From: an uncultured Verrucomicrobia subdivision 3 bacterium
GTDB taxonomy: Bacteria > Verrucomicrobiota > Verrucomicrobiia > Limisphaerales > DASXHY01
Reading direction: 5' to 3'
Length of the DNA stretch: 64,000 nt
Assembly (NCBI GenBank): GCA_937890005.1
Contig: CALBZA010000075.1
Coordinates: 1-64,000 of the forward strand
This document shows, one piece after another, positions 41,105-49,387 of the stretch; position 1 is the first letter of the stretch; each line of letters opens with the position of its first letter. Below the pieces are notes generated by a model. It saw only the letters and a program-made list of their open reading frames with translations. It made no database searches and was not told the origin of the DNA. A program made the position numbers and the translations under genes.

Positions 41105-41768
41105 CGTAACGGAGCCCACAGCAGCTAACGATTTGCTCGAAAAAATTGACGGCTGCTATTCCACGATACTCGCGGATCCTCCATGGCAGTTTCAAAATCG
41201 AACCGGGAAAGTTGCCCCAGAACATCGTCGTTTGTTGCGTTATCCGACGATGGAGCTTCAGGAAATTATAGAACTCCCGATAAGCCGCCTCGCCAGCGCC
41301 CGATCTCATCTTTATCTCTGGGTTCCCAATGCGCTTCTGATGGAAGGTCTTCAGGTCATGAAAGCCTGGGGATTCACCTACAAGTCAAACATCGTCTGGT
41401 TGAAAGTGCGCAAGGATGGGGGGCCAGATGGACGCGGTGTTGGTTTTTATTTCAGGAATGTCACAGAACTCTTGTTGTTCGGAGTCCGCGGAAGCATGCG
41501 AACGCTCCAACCGGGACGCACTCAAGTCAATGTACTCGCGACGCGAAAACGTGAACATTCGCGAAAGCCGGACGAGATTTATCAGCTTATCGAATCATGT
41601 TCACCCGGCCCTTATCTGGAGTTATTTGCGCGATTCAAACGAAAAGGCTGGCAACAATGGGGAAACGAAGATGTTGAGCAAAATTCAGACGCTAACGTCG
41701 CTCAACGCAAAGGCCACATCGATCCGCAACTTCGCCTACTCGAATCGCCGCGAGGTTACCGCCCGTAG
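41088..41768 (+). CDS. MT-A70-family adenine-N6 DNA methyltransferase
   Basis: The 226-residue enzyme has the catalytic D-P-P-W at residues 30-33 (I-L-A-D-P-P-W-Q-F), then L-Y-L-W-V-P-N-A-L-L near 78, W-G-F-T-Y-K-S-N-I-V-W-L-K, G-R-G-V-G-F-Y-F-R-N-V-T-E-L-L-L-F-G-V-R-G, S-R-K-P-D-E-I-Y and L-E-L-F-A-R. These are the MT-A70 motifs seen in bacterial adenine methylases of R-M systems. The ATG lies inside the nuclease gene, with AAGGA at 41078-41082 as ribosome site. It is expected to protect the host against the nuclease. The last 25 residues look like an extension and may be read into formerly non-coding DNA. Confidence 0.88.
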   Translation: MTKIVSVTEPTAANDLLEKIDGCYSTILADPPWQFQNRTGKVAPEHRRLLRYPTMELQEIIELPISRLASARSHLYLWVPNALLMEGLQVMKAWGFTYKSNIVWLKVRKDGGPDGRGVGFYFRNVTELLLFGVRGSMRTLQPGRTQVNVLATRKREHSRKPDEIYQLIESCSPGPYLELFARFKRKGWQQWGNEDVEQNSDANVAQRKGHIDPQLRLLESPRGYRP

Positions 41769-41794
41769 GTCGCCCGTTCTTCGGAACACAAACG

Positions 41795-42469
41795 TCACGC
41801 CGTCAGTCCGCTGTGGCTTTCGATGATGCCTTTCGCAATCGCATGGCGTGTAAGGCCGGCGACGTCGTGGATGCCGAGCTTGTTCATCACCTGCTGGCGG
41901 TGTTTCTCGACGGTCTTGATGCTGATGCAGAGTTCGGCGGCGATCTGTTTGTTGGCGCGGCCTTCCGCAATCAGCTGCAACACCTCGGCTTCGCGCGTCG
42001 TGAGATGATCGGTGCGCCGACGGGCGGGCTGGCCGCTCGCAAAGGCTTCACGACATTGATCCCGCAACCGTTTCGCAATGCTCGGACTGAAATAGGCATT
42101 CCCCCTGTGAACTTCGCGGATCGCCTTCAGCAGTTCATTCGCGGCGGTTTGTTTGATCAGGTAACCGGCAGCGCCGGCTTCCGTGAGCTGCTGGACATAT
42201 TCGTCGTCACTGTAGGAGGAAAGCACCAGCACCTTCGTCGATGGCAGTGAGTGCGTGATCTGACGCGTGGCTTCGAGGCCGTTCAGCTGCGGCATCGCGA
42301 TATCCATCACGACAACATCAGGCATCAGCTTTTTCACGTTCTGGACCGCTGCCCTCCCGTCCCCCGCTTCGCCGACGATTTCGATGTCGCCTTCCGCGAT
42401 TAACAACGCCCGAAGCCCCTGTCGCACCACCGTGTGGTCGTCTGCCAGGAAAACCGTGATCTTTTGCAT
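41795..42469 (-). CDS. NarL/LuxR-type response regulator
   Basis: The 224-residue two-component regulator has a receiver domain (D10-D11, phospho-acceptor D56 in V-V-M-D-I-A-M-P-Q, Lys in Y-L-I-K-Q-T). The C-terminal LuxR helix-turn-helix lies at about 155-215 (L-T-T-R-E-A-E-V-L-Q-L-I-A-E-G, then I-A-A-E-L-C-I-S-I-K-T-V-E-K-H). It is divergent from the GH9 gene, and a NarX-like histidine kinase gene follows that GH9 gene. The ATG at 42467-42469 with AAAAGG upstream gives the usual start; the longer frame would reach into the shared promoter region. Confidence 0.92.
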   Translation of the reverse strand: MQKITVFLADDHTVVRQGLRALLIAEGDIEIVGEAGDGRAAVQNVKKLMPDVVVMDIAMPQLNGLEATRQITHSLPSTKVLVLSSYSDDEYVQQLTEAGAAGYLIKQTAANELLKAIREVHRGNAYFSPSIAKRLRDQCREAFASGQPARRRTDHLTTREAEVLQLIAEGRANKQIAAELCISIKTVEKHRQQVMNKLGIHDVAGLTRHAIAKGIIESHSGLTA

Positions 42470-42607
42470 ACCTTTTCGTTGGATAACTGGTTTTATAATT
42501 TCGGGAAACGTAACGCGAGATCGATTTTGCGCTACGGGCATTTTGAAGAATTTCACCCGGGAAAAACCCCATCAAAAATCCTCCAACCTTCGTTCAGCTT
42601 CGGCACG

Positions 42608-45229
42608 ATGCGCCGTATTCTGACTTTGTTCCTGTTTGCGCTCGGAAGCCTGGTTTCCCTCGGAGAGTCCTGCATCAACGCCCCATATCACCTGCCACAG
42701 GTTGGCGATTCGGAACTTTGCATCCTTTCGCCGACAATCCTTGAAATCACGCAGATCACGACGAAGAACAGCCCGGCTGCTCAACCGAAGGAATGGAACC
42801 TGGTCTCAAACGGGAAGTTGCGATTGCCCGAAGCGAGAGAGTTTTCCGTGACGGCAAATGGTCGCGCGATCGAAGTGAAATCGACCGGCTTCAAACGCCG
42901 TGTTCTCTACGCGCCTTTGAAGCAACGCGATCTGCGGATCGGGAATCATCTTTATCTCGAACTCGCCAACCCGGTTCGAGACGGCGAAACCGTCGAGGTG
43001 AAAATCCCGGCCGCGAAATTCGGGTCAAAGTCCGCTCGCTTCACCGCCACAGCGGACCCGATGCGCTGGTCACCGGCAATTCACGTCAACCAGGTTGGTT
43101 ACCTTCTGAACCAGCCGAAGACGGCGATGATCGGCTTTTATCTGGGAAACCTCGGTGAATTCGATCTGTCAAAAAACGCGGCCGGAACCAACAAAACCAT
43201 TTCGTTCCAGCTGATCGAAATGGTTTCCAAAAAAACTGTGTTCAGCGGCGAACTTAAGTCACGGCCGGATCGTGGTTTTCCATTCTCTTCATATCAAAAG
43301 GTTCTCGAAGCCGACTTCACGGATTTCAACCGGCCGGGCGAATACCAACTGGCCGTTCCCGGTCTGGGAACTTCCTTTCCCTTTCGCATCGGCGATGAAC
43401 CCGCTGCGAACTGGGCGCGCACTTATGCGCTCGGCATCTACCATCAGCGATGTGGCACCGACAACGCCCTGCCCTTCACACGTTTCACGCACGGTCCCTG
43501 TCATGTGGCGCCTGCCGAAGTTCCAACTCTGTCGAGAAAATTCGAAAACGTGAACTACGTGCTCGAACAGGAAACCGAGGACGCAAAAGAGAACCGCCGT
43601 CATTCCGCCAAACCGCTCAAGAACGTTTTGGCGAGCCTCTATCCTTTTGTGAATCGAGGACCGGTCGATGTTCGCGGCGGACACCACGACGCCGGTGACT
43701 ACAGCAAATACACCGCGAACAGCGCCAGCTTCATTCACGCGCTGCTCTTTGCGGCGGACAATTTCCCGGGCGTTGTCGATCTCGACAATCTGGGCCTGCC
43801 CGAAAGCGGCGACGGCAGGAGCGACATCCTTCAGGAGGTGAAATGGGAGGCCGATTTTCTGGCAAAGATGCAGGATGCCGACGGTGGATTTTACTTCCTC
43901 GTTTATCCACGCGATCGCCGTTACGAGAACGACGTCACTCCCGATAAGGGCGATCCGCAGGTTGTCTTTCCAAAAACCACCGCCGCGTCCGCCGCCGCAA
44001 CCGCTGCGCTCGCCCAATGCGCTTCGTCTCCGAAGTTCAAACAGCAGTTTCCCGAAGCCGCGGCGCTCTACCTCGAAAAGGCGAAACGCGGCTGGGCCTT
44101 TCTCGAAAAGGCCGTTGCGCAACACGGCAAAGACGGCGCGTACCAGAAGATCACGCATTACGGAAACGATTTCATGCACGACGACGAACTCGCGTGGGCT
44201 GCATGCGAACTGTATCTGGCCACGGGCGATCCGAAGATCGAAGCCGTGTTGCTCGACTGGCTGAATCCGAACGATCCCGCGACACGTAAATGGAGCTGGT
44301 GGCGGCTCTATGAAGCCTACGGCCATGCGATCCGCAGCTATGCGTTCGCCGAGCGCAGCGGTCGTTTGAAGGCGTCACAGCTCAACAAAAAGCTGTTCCA
44401 ACAATGCGAGGACGAAATCATCATTGCGGCTGAAGAACAGCTCGATCGCGCCGAGAAAAGCGCCTACGGCACCAGCTTTCCAACGGAAACAAAGAGCACC
44501 CGCACCGCCGGCTGGTATTTCTCGAGCGACGCTGCGTTCGACCTGGCTGTTGCGAGCCAGCTGAATTTTCCGAGCCGCAACGATCCACGTCCGAAATTTC
44601 GCCGCGCGCTGCTCAGCAACATCAATTACGAGTTCGGCTGCAACCCGGTGAATGTCACCTTCCTCACCGGCACGGGATCCCGTCCGCCGCGCGAAATCGT
44701 GCATCAATATGCCCAGAACGATCGCCGCGTGCTGCCGCCGGCGGGCATTCCGCTGGGAAACATCCAGGACGGCTTTGGCTGGCTCGACTTTTACGAGAAG
44801 GAACTGGGCGAGTTGAGTTTTCCTGCGGACGACGACCACGTCGCGCCCTACCCGATTTACGATCGTTGGGGCGACAGCTTCAATCTCAAGACTGAGTTCG
44901 TCATTTCGAATCAGGCCCGCGCCCTCGCTTATCTCTCATGGCTCATGGCTGAGACGTCATTGAAAACGCAGGCGTGGAAAGCAGCGTCGGCCAAAATCAC
45001 CCCCGTGCCATCGACATTGAATCCGAGGGAAACCGCTCGGTTTCAACTTCACGCGCCAGATTTGGATCTACTTTCGTCGAGAATCATTTGGGAATCGGGC
45101 GGCGAACCGAAGCGGGGTGCCGCGTTCGAATTCACTCCCACCCGAAGCGGCGGGTTCTGGATCGAAGCGGAGGCATTGCTTCCCGATGGCCGCCGCGTGG
45201 TTGCGGTCACCAATGTCGTCGCCCGATGA
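42608..45229 (+). CDS. GH9-family endoglucanase-like secreted enzyme
   Basis: The 873-residue protein has a signal peptide (R-R-I-L-T-L-F-L-F-A-L-G-S-L-V-S-L-G-E-S). An N-terminal CelD-type Ig-like domain (about 150-270, I-H-V-N-Q-V-G-Y) comes before the GH9 catalytic domain (about 290-790). The base residues are D361 and D364 in H-H-D-A-G-D-Y, and the acid Glu is probably E763 in K-T-E-F-V-I-S-N-Q. The T-G-T-G-S-R-P-P-R-E segment near 695 matches the substrate-binding motif. The tail of about 80 residues has an Ig-like pattern. It would cut beta-1,4-glucans such as cellulose or glucomannan outside the cell. It lies between response regulator and kinase genes. ATG 42608 is preferred, as it begins the signal peptide. 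Confidence 0.9.
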   Translation: MRRILTLFLFALGSLVSLGESCINAPYHLPQVGDSELCILSPTILEITQITTKNSPAAQPKEWNLVSNGKLRLPEAREFSVTANGRAIEVKSTGFKRRVLYAPLKQRDLRIGNHLYLELANPVRDGETVEVKIPAAKFGSKSARFTATADPMRWSPAIHVNQVGYLLNQPKTAMIGFYLGNLGEFDLSKNAAGTNKTISFQLIEMVSKKTVFSGELKSRPDRGFPFSSYQKVLEADFTDFNRPGEYQLAVPGLGTSFPFRIGDEPAANWARTYALGIYHQRCGTDNALPFTRFTHGPCHVAPAEVPTLSRKFENVNYVLEQETEDAKENRRHSAKPLKNVLASLYPFVNRGPVDVRGGHHDAGDYSKYTANSASFIHALLFAADNFPGVVDLDNLGLPESGDGRSDILQEVKWEADFLAKMQDADGGFYFLVYPRDRRYENDVTPDKGDPQVVFPKTTAASAAATAALAQCASSPKFKQQFPEAAALYLEKAKRGWAFLEKAVAQHGKDGAYQKITHYGNDFMHDDELAWAACELYLATGDPKIEAVLLDWLNPNDPATRKWSWWRLYEAYGHAIRSYAFAERSGRLKASQLNKKLFQQCEDEIIIAAEEQLDRAEKSAYGTSFPTETKSTRTAGWYFSSDAAFDLAVASQLNFPSRNDPRPKFRRALLSNINYEFGCNPVNVTFLTGTGSRPPREIVHQYAQNDRRVLPPAGIPLGNIQDGFGWLDFYEKELGELSFPADDDHVAPYPIYDRWGDSFNLKTEFVISNQARALAYLSWLMAETSLKTQAWKAASAKITPVPSTLNPRETARFQLHAPDLDLLSSRIIWESGGEPKRGAAFEFTPTRSGGFWIEAEALLPDGRRVVAVTNVVAR

Positions 45230-45300
45230 AAATTATTCCGACACGCTGAGAATCTGAATCGAACGTTGCGGCGAAAGAAACGAGCCGGTTAATTTGGCGC

Positions 45301-48300
45301 ATGCCTGCCAGCGATTTGATTCGCAAACATAAAGCTCGAACATCCGCCATCCTGATTCTCTGGCTGTTGCTCATCCCCTTCGACCGGCTGCACGGAGAAT
45401 TGATCACCACCCTTCAGCAGCTGACTCATTCGGTGGCGTCACGGAATCATCTGAAAGCCGATGTCGATCTGGAAGTGACCGTCTGTTCCGCCAGCAGCCG
45501 CGAGATCGGGGTCCTGATTGTTCGGGATGAAACCGGAGTCGAACTGCTGCAAGTGGGGCCTTTGGAAACAAATGTTCAACCAGGGGACCGTCTGCGCATT
45601 CAGTATCAATCGTGCCTGCTGCGAAAGCGTGACATCGGCGTGCAGCTTTCCGCGCCGCCTGTGATCAACAACGACGGACTGCATTCCATCACGGTAGCCA
45701 CGCAGAAGGTTTCATTGCGGGCCGGCAAAATTCCCATTCGCGTCGAGTGGTTCAACTATTGGCGCACCTATTCGTTGAACGTGGCCATCACTCCCGCGGA
45801 TGGCGTCCTGCAACCGATTCCGTCTTCCAATCTCTGGCACACCGAGATCGCCGGAGGCGAAACCAACATTCTGCCCGGACTGGTGGCCGAATCATTCGAA
45901 GGAACCTGGGAAGTGATGCCAGACTTCCATCTGCTCGTTCCCGTCAAGGTCGGCGTCGTCACAAACTTCAATTTAAGTTTCGCCTCACGGTCCGAACGGG
46001 TGGGCCTCCGATTCTCCGGTCTGCTCGATATTCCGGCGGACGGCACGTATCAGTTCGCGGTGTCATCGGACGACGGAGCGCTGTTGTTTCTGGGAGATGA
46101 CAATGTCCCAGTAAGCCGGGCGGGAAAATCCACGGTGCCGGCGCCCGAACCGGGAAGACTTCTCGGCGGCAATTTCAACCACCTGAACGAACGGCTCTGG
46201 ACCGTGGTGGAAGGCCGCGTCACTTCCATCTCACCTGTCGGCAAAGGATTCAGCTTCGACCTTGGAATCGATCGCCACACCATCACCGTGAGGCTCATCG
46301 ATGCAGCGGGTTTGAAATCCTCGGATCTGATGAATTCGCGCATCCGCATCGTGGGAGTTGGCAGACCGGTGATGACTCTGAATCAGGTTCCCGTGCTTGG
46401 AAGGTTGGTGGCCGCAAATGCCGGCGACATCGTTTTCCTCGAACCGGCGGGCCAGGAAACGCCCGCGCTGCCGATCACCTCGGTCGCCAGAGTCCAAAGC
46501 CTGCCGATTGATCTTGCGCGGAAAGCATTGCCCGTGCGCATCCGCGGCACGGTGACCGACTCCACCAAAACCGGTCAGGAACACTGGATGTCGTTCCAGG
46601 ACGACACTCGGGGCATTTTTGTCAGTCTGAGAGCGATTACAAATGCCACGCCGATGTTTGGCGAACTGTGGGAGCTTGAAGGCCGAAGCGCCGCGGGTGA
46701 TTTCGCTCCGGTGGTGGTTGCTGAGAAAGTCACGCCGCTCGGCGAGGGATTGCTTCCCCAACCAATTCAACCGACCTGGCCCGAACTGCTGAACGGAAGT
46801 CTTGATGTCCAATGGGCTGAACTGAAGGGCGTCGTCACCGACGTTCACAGCAACACCATCAGTCTGCACCTGCCGGAAGGCAGGCTGGACGTTGAGCTGG
46901 AAGGCAGGTTCGAATCGGAACTGAAGCCATTCCTCAAAGACGTCGTAAAAATCCGCGGCGTGCTCTATGCCGTCTGGGATGCCGCGACGCGGGAAGTGCG
47001 CGTCGGACGCGTCATGATGCGCAACTCCACGGTGACGGTCGAAATATCGGCACCGCCAGATCCATTCGATGCCGTGCTTCGGACTCCGCGTGAGCTGCTG
47101 CTGTTCGATGCTCAGGCATCCGCGTTCCGATCCGTCAAGGTGCGCGGCCAGATTGTTTACGTCGATGCCTCGCAAATTTTTGTCGAAGCGGACGGAACAG
47201 GATTGCGCCTGCTCCCAACACAGGCGATCTCCTTCCAACTCGGCGACATCGTGGATGCGGTCGGGTATCCGGACATTGGCCGGTCGGAACTGTTGTTGCG
47301 CGAAGTGATTCTGAGGAAAATCGGCGAAGGACCATTGCCGGATCCAAAACGTCTCGAAGAAGCCGATCTCTTGCTGCCGAACCTCAATTCACGACGCGTC
47401 CGCGTCGAAGGAAAACTTCTCGGATGGCACGATGAACAAGGAGCGCTCGTGCTCGAAATGCAAACCGGCACCCGGCTTTACGTGGCGCGCGTCTCCAGGG
47501 CGGATTCCGATCCCGGAGCGTTGCGGGTCGGAAGCAAGCTGGCGTTGACCGGCGTCTATGTTGGACGCGGAAACGAAATCGGAAATGGAAAGGTCGATAC
47601 CGAGTCATTCCAGCTGCTGCTCAATTCTCTCAGCGATCTCGTGATCCTGTCGCAACCCCCGTGGTGGACTCTGCCCAGGTTGCTGGCGCTCGTCGGCGTG
47701 CTGCTGGTGATCCTCATCTTCACGATCATCTGGAACACGCAGCTGAGACGACTTGTCGAACAACGGACGAGTCAGCTTCAGCGTGAAATTCGAGAACGCG
47801 AACGCGCCGAACGCGAACATGCGTTGGAGACGGAACGTTCCCGAATCGCAAGGGATCTCCACGACGACCTCGGTTCCAGCCTCACGGAAATCAGCGTCCT
47901 GGCCAGCACCGGACAGCTTCCCCACTCCAGCCCGTCAGCCCATCGGGATCTCTTCCAGGCGATCGGCCGCCGCGCGCGTGGGCTGATCTCCGCATTGGAC
48001 GTGATCGTCTGGGCAGTAGATCCGGAGGACAACTCGCTACAATCCCTCGCCGACTACCTCACCGGCTACACGAACGATTTCTTTTCCCATACAGGGATCA
48101 CGTGTCGTTTCGACGTACCTGTATCGTGCCCGAACATCCGCCTGGAAGGACGTGTCCGTCACGATGTCCTGATGGCGGTCAAGGAAACGCTGAACAACAT
48201 CGTTCGGCATGCGAACGCGACGGAGGTTGAGTTCCGCCTGCGGGCAGATGAAACCCTGTTGGAAATCGACATCACGGACAACGGCCGGGGCATTGAAAAT

Positions 48301-48468
48301 TCAGCTCCCGGCTCGGGACACGGTCTCAAAAACCTGTCCACCCGGCTTGCCAGCCTTGGTGGCAACTGCACGGTGGAGCGACATGCCGAAGGCGGAACCT
48401 TGGTGAAGATACGGCTTCCCTTGAACAGCCCGGCGAACTCTGCCGTTCCTTCAGAGGAATATCCGTGA
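45301..48468 (+). CDS. Large hybrid-free sensor histidine kinase with PA14 and OB-like sensor region
   Basis: The 1055-residue membrane kinase has an N-terminal signal helix (about 15-30) and a periplasmic part of about 750 residues. A PA14-like domain (about 180-290, G-T-Y-Q-F-A-V-S-S-D-D-G-A-L-L-F-L-G-D-D) is followed by three or four OB-fold-like repeats (V-E-G-R-V-T-S, I-R-G-T-V-T-D, L-K-G-V-V-T-D, V-R-G-Q-I-V-Y). One membrane helix lies at about 787-810, then a coiled coil, a HisKA_3 domain with H854 (R-D-L-H-D-D-L-G-S-S) and an HATPase domain (N-N-I-V-R-H-A-N, D-N-G-R-G-I). This is the NarX-type partner for the NarL-type regulator at 41795. PA14 and OB folds may bind sugar polymers. ATG 45301 fits the signal helix. 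Confidence 0.9.
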   Translation: MPASDLIRKHKARTSAILILWLLLIPFDRLHGELITTLQQLTHSVASRNHLKADVDLEVTVCSASSREIGVLIVRDETGVELLQVGPLETNVQPGDRLRIQYQSCLLRKRDIGVQLSAPPVINNDGLHSITVATQKVSLRAGKIPIRVEWFNYWRTYSLNVAITPADGVLQPIPSSNLWHTEIAGGETNILPGLVAESFEGTWEVMPDFHLLVPVKVGVVTNFNLSFASRSERVGLRFSGLLDIPADGTYQFAVSSDDGALLFLGDDNVPVSRAGKSTVPAPEPGRLLGGNFNHLNERLWTVVEGRVTSISPVGKGFSFDLGIDRHTITVRLIDAAGLKSSDLMNSRIRIVGVGRPVMTLNQVPVLGRLVAANAGDIVFLEPAGQETPALPITSVARVQSLPIDLARKALPVRIRGTVTDSTKTGQEHWMSFQDDTRGIFVSLRAITNATPMFGELWELEGRSAAGDFAPVVVAEKVTPLGEGLLPQPIQPTWPELLNGSLDVQWAELKGVVTDVHSNTISLHLPEGRLDVELEGRFESELKPFLKDVVKIRGVLYAVWDAATREVRVGRVMMRNSTVTVEISAPPDPFDAVLRTPRELLLFDAQASAFRSVKVRGQIVYVDASQIFVEADGTGLRLLPTQAISFQLGDIVDAVGYPDIGRSELLLREVILRKIGEGPLPDPKRLEEADLLLPNLNSRRVRVEGKLLGWHDEQGALVLEMQTGTRLYVARVSRADSDPGALRVGSKLALTGVYVGRGNEIGNGKVDTESFQLLLNSLSDLVILSQPPWWTLPRLLALVGVLLVILIFTIIWNTQLRRLVEQRTSQLQREIRERERAEREHALETERSRIARDLHDDLGSSLTEISVLASTGQLPHSSPSAHRDLFQAIGRRARGLISALDVIVWAVDPEDNSLQSLADYLTGYTNDFFSHTGITCRFDVPVSCPNIRLEGRVRHDVLMAVKETLNNIVRHANATEVEFRLRADETLLEIDITDNGRGIENSAPGSGHGLKNLSTRLASLGGNCTVERHAEGGTLVKIRLPLNSPANSAVPSEEYP

Positions 48469-48517
48469 GTCAACACCCGCGCTGCCACTGAATCGGAATC
48501 GCTCCGATTTCGCGGGA

Positions 48518-49381
48518 TCAGTTGCCGGGCTCAGGTCCAAGTTCACCGTTGGCCCTGGGATCGCCGGTGGGCGGCGGCGCGTGATCGGTCGCGGCGGGTG
48601 GGCCGAGGATTTCGGTGAAGATCGGTTTCAACGCATCAGCCCAGATCTGATAGGCCTTCACATTCGGATGAAGCCTGTCACTCGACATGCCGGGAAACAG
48701 CTTTCCATCCGCATCCGCCAGCTTGTCATTCACGTTGATGTAACGAAGCTTTTTGCCATCCGCCATTGCAGCGAGGTTGGCGTTGATCTTATTGATCTCG
48801 GGAATGACGGCCATGTTGTCGTTCCGCGGGAAAAGTCCGGTAAGAATGATCACGGCATCCGGCACCTTTTCCTGGCATGTGCGGACGATGGCTTTGATTC
48901 CGCGCGTGATGTCCTCCACCTTTTCATCTCCGCCCGGCACCGTGCCAACGTTGTTGATGCCTGCGAGAATCACGAAGATTTTTGGCTGCACGCCCTCCAG
49001 TTCGCCGTTCTGAAGGCGCCAGAGAATGTTCTGGGTGCTGTCCGCGCCCCAGCCGAAATTGCCCGCGTTCCAGCCAAAGAAATTCGTCGTCCAGTTCTCC
49101 AACAAATGTCGGTAGGCGCGATCCTTTGTTCCCCATCGGCGTGTGATGGAATCGCCGATGAAATAAATGTCGATGCCGCCCTTCTTCGCTTTCTCAACCA
49201 GTTGCTGATGCGCCACCTGCGAATTTCGGTCGTTGCGCGGCATTGGTTTGTCTGCGACTGCCCTGTAGGGAGGCGCGGTCCTTGCGGGCGCCGCGGAGTT
49301 GGTCTGGGCCATGCCGGTGTTGCACGAGAGAAGTGCCGCAGCCGGGAGGCAAACAAGGTGAAGCAATCGTGTTTTGATCAT
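48518..49381 (-). CDS. SGNH/GDSL-type hydrolase, probable acetyl-xylan or rhamnogalacturonan esterase type
   Basis: The 287-residue exported protein has a hydrophobic signal segment (L-L-H-L-V-C-L-P-A-A-A-L-L-S-C, a possible lipobox Cys at about 19). The SGNH blocks follow: F-I-G-D-S-I-T-R-R-W (block I, Ser nucleophile), F-G-W-G-A-D-S (block II Gly), L-A-G-I-N-N-V (block III Asn) and D-R-L-H-P-N (block V Asp/His). The tail is Pro/Gly-rich and disordered. It is six bases behind the CotH/lamin-tail gene and ends the minus-strand series. Platelet-activating-factor acetylhydrolase-like relatives remove acetyl groups from plant sugars, but the substrate is not proven. Confidence 0.88.
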   Translation of the reverse strand: MIKTRLLHLVCLPAAALLSCNTGMAQTNSAAPARTAPPYRAVADKPMPRNDRNSQVAHQQLVEKAKKGGIDIYFIGDSITRRWGTKDRAYRHLLENWTTNFFGWNAGNFGWGADSTQNILWRLQNGELEGVQPKIFVILAGINNVGTVPGGDEKVEDITRGIKAIVRTCQEKVPDAVIILTGLFPRNDNMAVIPEINKINANLAAMADGKKLRYINVNDKLADADGKLFPGMSSDRLHPNVKAYQIWADALKPIFTEILGPPAATDHAPPPTGDPRANGELGPEPGN

Positions 49382-49387
49382 ATCGGT

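Noticed and set aside
40514..41768. Recent acquisition of the R-M pair shown by base composition
   Set aside because: The nuclease gene does look somewhat more A/T-rich than its neighbours, but I could not compute the difference reliably, so I do not claim transfer on this ground.
48491..48509. Small hairpin (aatcgga / tccgatt) between the kinase and SGNH genes as terminator
   Set aside because: The 7-base stem has no T-run on either strand, so a terminator claim is not supported.
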